Source: Aurantiochytrium sp. KH105 (lineage: Eukaryota; Sar; Bigyra; Thraustochytrida; Thraustochytriidae). From it: 64,000 nucleotides of DNA. The stretch spans positions 124,001 through 188,000 of the forward strand of contig BGKB01000087.1 in the NCBI GenBank assembly GCA_003116975.1, given 5' to 3'. Made by a program: the position numbers and the translations under genes. Within the stretch, counting starts at the first letter, position 1. The number at the start of each line of letters is the position of its first letter. Positions 49,158 through 58,448 of the stretch are shown piece by piece. The notes under the pieces were generated by a model. That model ran no database searches. It saw nothing but the letters and a program-made list of their open reading frames with translations, and was not told the DNA's origin.

Positions 49158-50559
49158 GCTGGCGCGCCGCGCCCGTCTCCGCTCCGCCTCCCGCGCTCCG
49201 CTCTGCTCTGCCCTGCCCTGCCCGTCGGAGACGCGACGAGCCGAGTCGAGACGCGACGAGACGAGACGAGACGAGACGAGACGATCGATGCCGACGATGC
49301 GCGATGCCCGATTCCCAGCGGCTCGCCGCCGCCGCGCTCGCTCAAGCAGGCAAGCAAGCAAGCAAGCCAGCAAGCCGCCTCGCGCCGCGCCGCTCTGCCG
49401 CCGCCGCTCGCCGCGCGGGGCTCCCTGCCTCCTTGCCGCCCGCCTGCCGCGGCCTTGTCCGCGCCGCTCTCCGCGCCGCGCTGCGCCGCGATGCCCGAAT
49501 GGACTCGCCGCGCGGCCTCCGCGGGAGGCCGTGCGTGCGTGCGCGCGTGCCTGCCTGCCTGCGTGCCTGCGCGCGCGCGCGGCTGCCTGCGTCCGCGCGC
49601 GGTCGCTCGCTCCGTCGGCGGCGCGCTGGGCGTCCGCGTGCGCGTCCGCGTGCGCGTGCTCGGGCTCGTACGGGGTCTGCCGCCGCGCCTTCTTCCCTGC
49701 TTTCTTTCGTTCTTTCTTTCTTTCTTTCTTTCTTGCCTTCGATCTTGCTGGCGCCGCGCCCGTCCGCGCCCGCGCGCGCGCNTTAGTCCTGCGGTGCACG
49801 AGGACGGAGGTCGACGGGGAACCGAGGAGGTGGAGGGAAGGGGGGGAGGCGGAGGAGGCAGAGGGGTGGCGGGGGAGAGAGGGGAAGGGGGAATTGGGCT
49901 GGAGAGGGAGAAATGGTACGAGACGCAGGGGCATGCGAGTCAGAGGCGGAATCACGAGGAAGGCCTAGGAAAGGGATAGAGGAGAAGATGGGGGAGGAGA
50001 TGGAGATGGAGCGGATGGAGATGGAGATGGAGATGCAGAAGGAGCAGGATGGCGAGCGTGGAGGAAAGCGAAGAAGGGAAGGGGAAAGAAGAGGGCCGGA
50101 AAATGACTTAATTTTTTTAACACCAGGGAGGATGGTGAAAGGCTTTGGCAGAGAAGGTGAGAAAGTGTGTCGGTCGAGAATAGTGCTGTCTGGCGATCTC
50201 TGGCGCGTGAAAGAGGAGAAGTTGTAGTGGTTTTTACATCGGCACGAAGGCACTTTGCTTTGAGAAGGAGAAAGAAAGAAAGAAAGAAAGAAAGGAGAGA
50301 GGACATGAGACTTTCCTTTTCCCTTCGTTGCGGTCGTCGTGACTGAGACTTTCTCAGAAGCAAGAGGAAAAAGCAAAATTCATTCACGACATCATTCGCA
50401 ACTTCAATTCAACAAAAAAAAGAAGAGAATCAGCAGCGAACACTGCAATGTACTAAAGGTTCTTAACAGCCAAGCAAGAAGAATTGGTCGTGGTGATGAT
50501 GATGATAATGATGATCAATCGGGGAAAGAAAAATAAAAATCGCGGTAGGCCTAGTATGA
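49158..50559. promoter_or_regulatory. Intergenic upstream of Myb, repeat-rich
   Basis: 1.4 kb. GACGA pentamers (49247-49284) lie 90-130 bp upstream of the Myb ATG, then AAGC tetramers (49348-49371), CCTG/CGTG runs (about 49530-49590) and TTCT tetramers (49707-49735). One undetermined base is at 49792. The far half is a purine-rich (GA/GGAG) tract on the + strand. No gene. Confidence 0.5.
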
Positions 50560-51502
50560 CTACATGTGCTGCCCGCCCGTCACCTCGATGGCAGCTCCGG
50601 TGATGAAAGTAGCCATGCCCGAGCAGAGAAAAGCGCAAGTGTTGGCAATTTCATGGGTTGTCCCGAGGCGACCAAGCGGAATCTGCGAAATCATCTGATT
50701 GAGCACCTTGGGCGGAACCGCCTGCGCCATCGGCGTGTCGATGAATCCGGGCAACACAGCGTTGACGCGAATATTACTCCGCGCAAGCTCCTTGGCAGCA
50801 GTCTTGCTAAAGGCCACGACGCCGGCCTTGGATGCCGAATAGTTGGCCTGACCAAGGTTTCCAACCTTGCCAATGATGCTGGCGAGGTTCACGATGGATC
50901 CACCGGTCTCCAGATCCTCGTTGGCCTTGATCGCCGCCGCCATGGCTTTGGTGACGAGGAAGGTGCCCTTGAGGTTCACGTCCAGAACACGGTCCCACTG
51001 CGAGACCGACATCTTGTGCATGAAGCCATCCGCAGTAATGCCAGCGCAATGCACGGCGCATGTCCTGAGATGATATGCACAAACAAAGAAATCATCAATG
51101 ACGAGTCATCAAATCGGTCAGCGGATCGATTGTTCTTTCCTTTTCTTTCTTTTAGCCTCGTCAAGATCGATCGCGGAGACCGGTCGCAAAGGCCGGTCCT
51201 CCATGCCATTTGTCGCGTAAAACTTACAGATTCCCCTCGAGACGGTCGCGGGCCTCCGCGATGGCGTCGTTGACTTGCGCCTCATCCGAGACATCGACCG
51301 CCAGTGCGATGGCGGATCCGCCCTTGCCGGCGGCGTTCAGAGTGGTGTTGATCTTGACCGAGGTGGCGCGCGCGGCCTCGCCGTCCATGTCGAGAACCGC
51401 GACATTGGCTCCCGCCGTCGCCAGCGTCAGCGCCACCTGCCGCCCAATGCCGGAGCCTGCGCCCGTCACCACGCCCGCGCGCCCTGCAAGGTTGATGAGC
51501 AT
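50560..51502 (-). CDS. HSD17B8: HSD17B8-like mitochondrial 3-ketoacyl-ACP reductase (SDR), two exons
   Basis: Exon 1 51228-51502, intron 51065-51227 (163 bp, GTAAGT donor, CTCAG acceptor), exon 2 50560-51064; 259 residues. The phase-2 join gives LEGNL followed by TCAVHCAGITADGF. SDR features: TGAGSGIGRQ cofactor loop (13-22), VDVSDEAQV for the adenine pocket, HCAG in place of NNAG, LASIIGKVGNLGQ with catalytic Ser, and YSASK with Tyr and Lys. The GKVGNLGQANYSASKAGV and VLPGFIDTPM segments closely match HSD17B8, the NAD-dependent alpha subunit of mitochondrial ketoacyl-ACP reductase. No clear presequence is visible. It would act in type II fatty acid synthesis or oxidation of 17-beta-hydroxy substrates. 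Confidence 0.93.
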
Positions 51503-52245
51503 CGTCGCTCGCCGCTGGATGCCGCTGGATGATTCAGAGTTTGGTTTGTTCTAGGTCTAGGCAAAGATATCCTTGCAGATCACCACTGATAGAAAAGACT
51601 GATTGACTGTGAGATGCTGATGCTCAGCCGATGGATGACTCTCATCAAAGGCAGGCTGCGCTGCTGAAAAGCACAGACGATGCCGCACACGAGAAACAAA
51701 CCAACCAACAGACAAACAGATAAACGCAAGCAAAAAGCAATGAATCATAGAATAAGCAGACGAAGCGCGGTCCGACCACGCGATCAAACCCTTCTTCTGT
51801 GGTGCGCGAGGGTCTGATTTGATCAGTGCTCGAGCAACAAAGACAGATCATTAAAGCCCTTCTCGTTTTGCCAGGAGAGTAGTAGTAGGATCTGTCACCC
51901 ATGGTGAATCTTGCAGCCAACATGCAACAAACAAGCTAGCTGCCATGATACGAAGGAGGGGTGTGTGCGAGCTTTCGATCTTTGTAGTTCTAGTAAGAAT
52001 GAGCAAAGCAATCTTGCCATCGATGCGAGCGCCGCTCCTTATTATGTCGCCCATGGTCACGATCGCGTGCGAGCTGGCTGCTGCTGCCGGCATCAATCCT
52101 AGCCATGGCTAGAATTTCTCGGAAAAAAGAAAAAAGGATGATGATGAGCGACCAGGCGATTGATGATGCATGTGTGTCGCATGTCACGGTGTGCCAGAGG
52201 CAAGTAAAGCGCAAAGGGACGCCAGCCAGCAAGCCAACAAGCAAG
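51503..52245. promoter_or_regulatory. Divergent promoter region between SDR and methyltransferase-like genes
   Basis: About 740 bp. A 10-bp direct repeat (GCCGCTGGAT, 51511-51530) is close to the SDR start. ACCA/ACAA tetramers lie around 51689-51730. AGCC/AAGC tetramers precede 52246. A possible upstream in-frame ATG for the plus gene is at 52105. Confidence 0.5.
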
Positions 52246-53625
52246 ATGCTGCAGAGCACAGCGCGCGCGTTGCTGCGGTTCTGCGCACGGGGCCGCAGCG
52301 AGCGTGCGCAGTTCGTGGTGGACTCGCTCGTGTCGCCGACGGTGTACAAGTTCGTGGACATGGCCGTGCTCCCACAACGGGGCAGGGGTGGCGCGAGTGG
52401 TCTTGCGACGCTGGAAAAGATCGTCTTGCCCGTGCTACAGCCCGGTAGCAGGGACGCGGTCGACCTGCACGAAGTAGAGACCAATATCCGCTTTCGTTCA
52501 TGGGTCCGTAACGCGTACCTGGAGCAGCGCTTTGGAAACAGCCCCGCGCTGCGACAAGCCACGCAGCGCTTTTTCCATCAGCTCCCAGCCGTGCCGACGC
52601 TGCGCGAGATGGACGAAGTCTTCGGCACAGGATCTTGGGACCGCCATCCAGAGGAGTCTGAAGACGCCTTGCAACGCAAACTTGTCAAGGCTTATGAGGC
52701 AGATCCACAATCATGCGCGCATTGGGATCTGGAGACGATCCTGGAAGCCATCGGGTGCTGCGTGGCCGGCATGAACGAGTTCAACGTATACTGCGAGCGT
52801 CACTTCGTCTACGAATTCCTTACAAAGGACTACATTAACGCCCTTTGGCGTCACTTGCAGAAGCGCTGCGACAAGGTACATGCCGAAACGGGCAAAACCG
52901 AAATCACTATTCTCGAGCTTGGCGCAGGGACAGGTCAGCTCACATGGCTTCTTGAGCGCGCCTTTAACAAGTCCCGCATGAGCAAGAGTGCGCAAAAGGC
53001 GCGCTCTTACACTTGCAAGTTTGTTGCCACCGATACAGGAACCTGGAGCACTCGGCACCAGCGCGGCGCTGTGCAAGAACTTCAGAATGTCGAGCGCGCA
53101 TCATACACATCGGCGCTCGCATCTTTCTCGCCAGACGTCGTGCTCTGCTCATGGATGCCGCTTGGTGAGGACTGGACACAGGCCATGCGGGAGACGTCAT
53201 CAGTGCAGGAATACATTCTCATCGGGGAGACTGACGACGGCTGCTGTGGACACCCGTGGAAAACTTGGGGCGTGCACGTGCACCGTTCCAATGATCCCAT
53301 GTTTGCCAAGAACCGAGCCAACCTTGCAAATGCGAACCCTGACCGAAGCGTTGACCTTTTCCACTGGCTTGGCCGCGACCGCCGACCGCAACCCGCGTCG
53401 GCGGCCGCGGTTTCAAACGCAAACGCAGATGCAGACTCTGATGACGACATTCTTGATCCAGAACCAGGTGCCCTGCAGCCGCCGTACGAAGCTGACGGTT
53501 TTCAGCGCCAAAATCTCTCGCTCAGCGACCTGCAGCTCTCGCGCTACGACCGCGCGCATTATGCAGCAAATTCCCACACGGTCTCATTTACACGCCAAGC
53601 AGACGATTTCGCGAAAGAGGCTTAG
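52246..53625 (+). CDS. S-adenosylmethionine-dependent methyltransferase-like protein
   Basis: 459 residues from ATG 52246 (MLQSTARALLRFCARG). An in-frame ATG at 52105 would add 47 residues, but those are encoded by AAGC-type leader repeats and Lys-rich sequence, so I prefer the later start. Residues about 222-232 (ILELGAGTGQLTW) are the glycine-rich motif I of Rossmann methyltransferases. Further on are VLCSWMPLGEDWTQ and EYILIGETDDGCCGHPWKTWG, a Cys/Gly/Trp-rich segment I recall from uncharacterised fungal and plant relatives. The N-terminal half is helical (DLETILEAIGCCVAGMNEF). The C terminus is acidic and disordered. Substrate unknown. Confidence 0.78.
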   Translation: MLQSTARALLRFCARGRSERAQFVVDSLVSPTVYKFVDMAVLPQRGRGGASGLATLEKIVLPVLQPGSRDAVDLHEVETNIRFRSWVRNAYLEQRFGNSPALRQATQRFFHQLPAVPTLREMDEVFGTGSWDRHPEESEDALQRKLVKAYEADPQSCAHWDLETILEAIGCCVAGMNEFNVYCERHFVYEFLTKDYINALWRHLQKRCDKVHAETGKTEITILELGAGTGQLTWLLERAFNKSRMSKSAQKARSYTCKFVATDTGTWSTRHQRGAVQELQNVERASYTSALASFSPDVVLCSWMPLGEDWTQAMRETSSVQEYILIGETDDGCCGHPWKTWGVHVHRSNDPMFAKNRANLANANPDRSVDLFHWLGRDRRPQPASAAAVSNANADADSDDDILDPEPGALQPPYEADGFQRQNLSLSDLQLSRYDRAHYAANSHTVSFTRQADDFAKEA

Positions 53626-53844
53626 CTAGCCCCCTCCCCTCCCGCCTCCTTACCTCCTCGGCCGGTCGGCCTGGGCCCACACTCAGACCCAAGATCAAGA
53701 CGTCGATTACGACAACTTTTACTCGCTGGTCTGCCTGCTTGCCTGCCTGCCATGTGCATTACAAAGTTGGATCCAAAGGAAGGTTTTCATTTATTTTTTT
53801 TCCGTACATGTGATGCTTCAAACTTTTAGGCTCGTCGTCTCTTG

Positions 53845-54933
53845 TTATGCAGATGCAGTGTTATCGATAAAGAGACGTGGTCCCTCCGCGGGCTCGAGAT
53901 CGCACAAAAGGTAGCGAAGTGTGTCCCATGCGCCCTTGGCGTGCACTAAAGTATACTCTGCATTTTCAGGGTTGTTAACGCTGTCAGTAGCGCTGATGCA
54001 CACACTGGTGGCAAGCCGTGCCACAATTAAACCATACAAGGCGCCGAGCTCGGACGACTCGAGGGCCATAAGCTCCTGATAGCCATCCAAAAAATGGCGT
54101 GCTTGCGCGAGCTTTCGATCAGACACAGGTTCTGCTACCATGATGTAGGCCATGGCAATAGCTGCCTCGGCAGCGACCCACGACTCGACAAGGTCACCAA
54201 AGTCAATCAGTCCCACCGCCTGCGATCTGCCGTGAGCGTCAACAATGACATTATGGTCATTTGCATCCCCATGAATTGTTGATACGCGCAGTTCTTTGGC
54301 AACTGCCATAACTTGCTCTGAAATGACACGAATGGCTTGGTCGATCAAGGCAATGTCGTCCTGCGAGCGGACCGCGCCACGAAATTCTTGCACGGTTTTC
54401 AGAGCATTACGCAAATCCCAAATGAGATATCGCTGTGATCCGGGATGCGAAAAGTTTCGTAGCTCATCGTCGAGGGCGCCCAAGCAGCGTCCAAATTCTT
54501 TCAGCAGGTTTGCTGGCTGCGGAGACGGCTCGTTGGCCAAGAGCTGTCCTGGAATGAACGAGAGGACCCGAACATAGCACGACTGACCGCCAACATCGAC
54601 ATGCTTCCCGGGACAGAACTGCTTGGGCACAGTGGCGCGCGTTACCATTGCCAGCACTTCTTCTTGCGCCTTTAGCGTTGCCAGGCCGCCATCTGGGGCT
54701 GAGTCAAAGCTGTTGTGAAACTTGAGAATGTAGTATGTTTCTTCCTTGCAATCTTGGCCTCCCTCTCGCTTTCCTTTGACGCAAAAGTTTACATCTTCGT
54801 ACGAGTCCACGGTGCGTAGATCCTCGTCAGAGGCGACCTGAAGTCCGAATTCGCGCTGCGCGATCTCGCGCGCTTGAGATTTGCTCACGACCGGTCTGCG
54901 TGTATCGCACGTGTGAACGTGAAAACATTGCAT
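53845..54933 (-). CDS. Hydroxylysine kinase-like (APH-fold phosphotransferase)
   Basis: 362 residues from ATG (54931-54933). The aminoglycoside-phosphotransferase/choline-kinase fold is shown by the lysine in YYILKFHN (K71), the catalytic loop STIHGDANDHNVIV (H221, D223, N228) and the metal-binding GLIDFGDLVES (D245). The ending AKGAWDTLRYLL fits the family. Best match in my memory is HYKK (AGPHD1), which uses GTP to phosphorylate 5-hydroxylysine. Bacterial relatives are often fused to aminotransferases; this one is stand-alone. No targeting signal. Confidence 0.82.
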   Translation of the reverse strand: MQCFHVHTCDTRRPVVSKSQAREIAQREFGLQVASDEDLRTVDSYEDVNFCVKGKREGGQDCKEETYYILKFHNSFDSAPDGGLATLKAQEEVLAMVTRATVPKQFCPGKHVDVGGQSCYVRVLSFIPGQLLANEPSPQPANLLKEFGRCLGALDDELRNFSHPGSQRYLIWDLRNALKTVQEFRGAVRSQDDIALIDQAIRVISEQVMAVAKELRVSTIHGDANDHNVIVDAHGRSQAVGLIDFGDLVESWVAAEAAIAMAYIMVAEPVSDRKLAQARHFLDGYQELMALESSELGALYGLIVARLATSVCISATDSVNNPENAEYTLVHAKGAWDTLRYLLCDLEPAEGPRLFIDNTASA

Positions 54934-55367
54934 GTTCCGCCCGCCGCTCGGTTAGCTCTTGCGCTTGGCCATGCCCGCCAACCTGCTTTGTACCTGCTTA
55001 TGTGTCTCAGCCCGTCGCTCGCCTCGCCTCGCCTCGCCAACTTACCTCGGCTTGAGCGACGCTGCAGCGGCCGCTGCGGCCGCGTCGCTCGTGCTCATGC
55101 TGTTGCGAAGAACTGGAAAAGGGTCTGCCAACGTGAGATCGGGCTCGCGAGGGCTGCTCGGCGGGGGCTTCCAACTCTGTTTATTCCTCATCGATCCAAC
55201 TCTACGCAAGCCTCATTAATGAACTTAGATTGCAGCACGGGATGCTGTCGTGCATGTGGCAACTTGAGATCAGCAGCAATGCTGACGGGCGTGATGCTGC
55301 TGCTGATCATGATGATGATGGGCGAAATCGAAAGAGAAAAAGCCAAAAAAGAACTTTTTTGAGTTGG
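54934..55367. promoter_or_regulatory. Intergenic with CGCCT pentamers
   Basis: 434 bp. CTCGC/CGCCT pentamers at 55013-55038 are 80-105 bp upstream of the hydroxylysine-kinase-like start. The distal part is the sorting nexin 3' flank. Confidence 0.55.
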
Positions 55368-55588
55368 TTACACGAAAGCCTCCTCATCGGCATCGGCTGC
55401 GGTATCAGTGGCAGTCTCACCTCCAGTATGGAGAAGGTCATCATCATCGTCGTTGTCATCATCGTCAGCAGCTCCAAGGCCTTGAACTCCATCACGATGA
55501 GGATCCATCCCTCCGCTGAAGGGCTCATGCTGGAAAGCTGAGCTGGAGCTTGGCGGAAGGCCATCGATATCGCTGGCTTCATCCTGCT

Positions 55589-55619
<31 letters not shown>

Positions 55620-57165
55620 AAGATGAACGCCGCCGTTCAAAGAGGATTCAGGCGCTGCCACCGGGACGTCAGGAGCATCCGAAGGCATCATGTGAGACGC
55701 ACTCATGTCTGCAGATCCTGGAGTCGCAGAGGATGAAGAAGTAAATGGCTCACCCCTTGCACCAGCAGTCGGAGCCGCTTCAGCGGTCGGGCCCGACCCG
55801 CTAAGCGATTGAAGCGCCGGCAAGACATCACGCCACGACTGCTCAACTTGCTGATTATACTCGATCTGCAGCTGCACGTAGTCGAGGACGATGGATTTGA
55901 AATCGACAAGCTTTTCCCGCTTGAACCGTTCCATTTCCTTGAAAAGTCGCTGCGTCACGGACTCGTGCTCTTCTTTGGCGCGACGGCACCCCTCTTCGGC
56001 GTGCCGCAGCTCCTCTTCAGCATTGGTGAGCTTGTTCGCATCCTGAGTGTCGTTCTGGCGCTGCGAGCTTCGGATTCGCTCCAAGGCTTGCGACTTGGTT
56101 TCCACGTCGCCCAAAAGAGTCTCGTACGCCTGCGCCTTGGCCGTGCGAGAGTCGAGCGCCCTCTTGACCTGCTTGACGAGACGCACGTAATCCTTGATGG
56201 GTTCATCAAAGAACTGCGTCTCCTTGTCGGCCTCAACTGCGGTTACCCTGCTCAGCTTGTCGGCGCACTGGCCAAGTTGTTCCATCGCATCGCCGAGAGC
56301 GTCACCCTCGGCCTGGCCCAAAAGGGTAAATGCAAGGCCAAAATCGAAAAGGGCCTGGGCCATCTCCTTGTTTTTCTCCACGAGGCCATGCGTGTGCTTG
56401 TGAACGGCATTGATTTGAGGTTCCAGTGCGTTCACATAGTCTTTGAGCTCGTCAAATTTGTCGTCACTTTCGGTGCGTTCCCGCTGCACGCTGGACCCAG
56501 TCATTTTGGTAGACAGAGACGAGGTTGCGGCTGACGCCCATTGCCAGAAGCTGCCCTTATCGTCCTTGCCCGGTTGGCGCGCTAGCGACTTGGTTGATTC
56601 AAGGCTCTCCAATTCAAGAAACAATTTCACATATCGATCGTTGCGCAGAACCTCGTGGTTCGCGATGCGCGTCAGAAACTTTTCCAGAGATCGCTGTCGC
56701 TGCGTCAAGAAAAACTCGTTAAAGCGGCGCATCACGTGCTTCTCCGGCAGTGGCGGAATAATAATCCCGGGGTAAGCCGCCGTCAACTGTTCTTGCAGCC
56801 ACAAAAAGTCGCTGTATCGCCGGGAATTCTGAACGAACGTGCTGTCGGAGCGGCTCATGAAAGTTTTCGTCGTTACCTTATACGACACATAAGCGTTCAT
56901 TCCTTCGTTTACCTTCTTAGGGTCGCTCACGGTGATCTGCGTCATCGCGTCGCCAATTTCATCGAGGTCGTAAAGAGTCGCAAAACCACAGCAGCAAATA
57001 CAAGTAAATTTCTCCAACGTCAGTCATCTCGTCTCATCTCATTTCGACTCGTCTCGCAATTAGTGGCGATCAAGAAGCACCTAGCCTTTCACCATACGGC
57101 GACAAAAGGTGAGGCTGACGACGTACCTCCATTGTTGCCCGTGAAGAGTCTGTGGACTCGCCCAT
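55368..57165 (-). CDS. Sorting nexin, PX-BAR (SNX1/2-like), two exons
   Basis: Exon 1 57127-57165 (MGESTDSSRATME), intron 56937-57126 (190 bp, GTACGT donor, ACGCAG acceptor), exon 2 55368-56936; 535 residues. The join gives MEITVSDPKKVNEGMNAYVSYKV, the expected PX opening. The intron end reads open in frame and includes an ATG (56945), so an unspliced start is a possible alternative. The PX domain (about 14-130) has RRYSDF (R53) and PPLPEK, the PI3P pocket. A BAR/Vps5 coiled coil spans about 190-410. The tail is disordered, with His and Gln runs (HHHHHHH, QQQQQQ) and an acidic end. It should coat and tubulate endosomes, alongside retromer in known cases. Confidence 0.92.
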
Positions 57166-58448
57166 CGTGTATATCAAGCCACCAAAAATACCAACGAAAG
57201 AAACACTCTCTTCGTTCTGCTCGCAAAAAGCAGCAGCTCAACGCTGTCGCCCGGACGGCGTCCTTTGCAAGCACGCCGGCCTGTCCGAGCACGCAAGCGC
57301 TCGTCAGGCGTCAGATCAGATAATAGACAGGATAGTTGCAGAGGTGATCCTCAGCCCCGCCCCGTTCCGCCGTTGCGGAGGCTCTTCTGGCGACGAGCGC
57401 GCGGCGGCTCCTCGCGGCGAAGAGCGACGCGAGTCCGCGCGCCGTGGCCCCGAGCAGGGCGGAGCGCAGCCGGCGCCGCGCGCGACGCGATGTCTCCTCG
57501 CGCCCGAGAAAAACTCGTTCGGGAATTGGCGCAGGCGGGCGGGCGGCGCGGTCCTAGTAGCCGCCGCGGCGCACGTTCCTTTCCTCTCCTCTCCCGCCAG
57601 GTCGGCGCGCGGCAGCTCGCGCGCAGGGCGCCGGGCTCTGCGGCGCGGCGCGCGGGGCTCGGGCCCGGCGAGCGAGCGAGCGGGCGGGCGGGCGGGCGGG
57701 CGGGCGATCGGCGAGCGCTGTCTGGATTGGTCGGGTCCGGTCTGGGCTGGGCTCTTTCTGTGCTGCTTCTTTCCGCTTTCCGGCTTTCTTCCCTCGAGGG
57801 CTGCCGCTACTACGCTTGTTCTGCGGACGCGCTGCGAATGGACGTCCCCCTTTTCCTTGTGTTCTTCGGATCCGTTACGGATTTTTTTTTCGGGGGAGGG
57901 GGGGGGGGGAGCGGCCAGGGTTTCTTCAATTCGTCGTCTGTTGAGAGAGAACTTCTTCGGCAGGGCAAGGCAAAGATTGCAGTCAAGGCCAACTTTTTTA
58001 AGAGGCTCGCTACGAAAAGTGTTTCTCTTCTGTCTTCGTTACTTGGATCGACGCTGTTGCCACGTTTAGTATAGGTCTTGAGACATAAATATGTATGTCC
58101 TCGGGGAGCTCGAAGGAGGCGCTCGACGCCAGGATAACATCTGCAGGACATTCCCAGGCCCATCAAGCATACCATCGCCACCAGCCCCCAGAGAACGCCA
58201 ACGACAAAGATGCGATACACAATGTCGAAGTGGACTCGCTGTGATAAGTAGTCCTGCTGTTCCAAGTCAAGCCTAGGTCGGCCACGGCACTATTTGCCCT
58301 ACAATAAGTAAATAGTACCATCAAACGTGTGTACCACGTGCCCCGCGCCAGCTAGAACCCTCATGAGCGCCAAGACTGTGTGGCAAAGCTCCAGGGCGCG
58401 GACTCCCTCCCTCCCTCCCTCCCTTTCCAAGTCGTGCGAGGAGCGGTC
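57166..58448. promoter_or_regulatory. Divergent promoter region, very G-rich on + strand
   Basis: 1.3 kb between head-to-head genes. It holds GCGA/GGGC tetramers (57668-57706), a near-uninterrupted G run (57892-57909) and CCCT tetramers (58404-58425) that end about 23 bp before the ATG at 58449. A minus-strand frame near 58005-58265 has one membrane-like segment but lacks an ATG. Confidence 0.5.

Noticed and set aside
47580-49979. Long plus-strand frames opposite the Myb gene
   Set aside because: Antisense by-product of GC-rich codons; products are Arg/Ala/Leu repeats with poly-Ser from the poly-Ala tract and no domain.
58005-58265. Minus-strand frame with a single membrane-like segment (VVGVLWGLVAMVCLMGLG)
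   Set aside because: No ATG, continues through the G run as poly-Pro, and no splice sites give a sensible gene.
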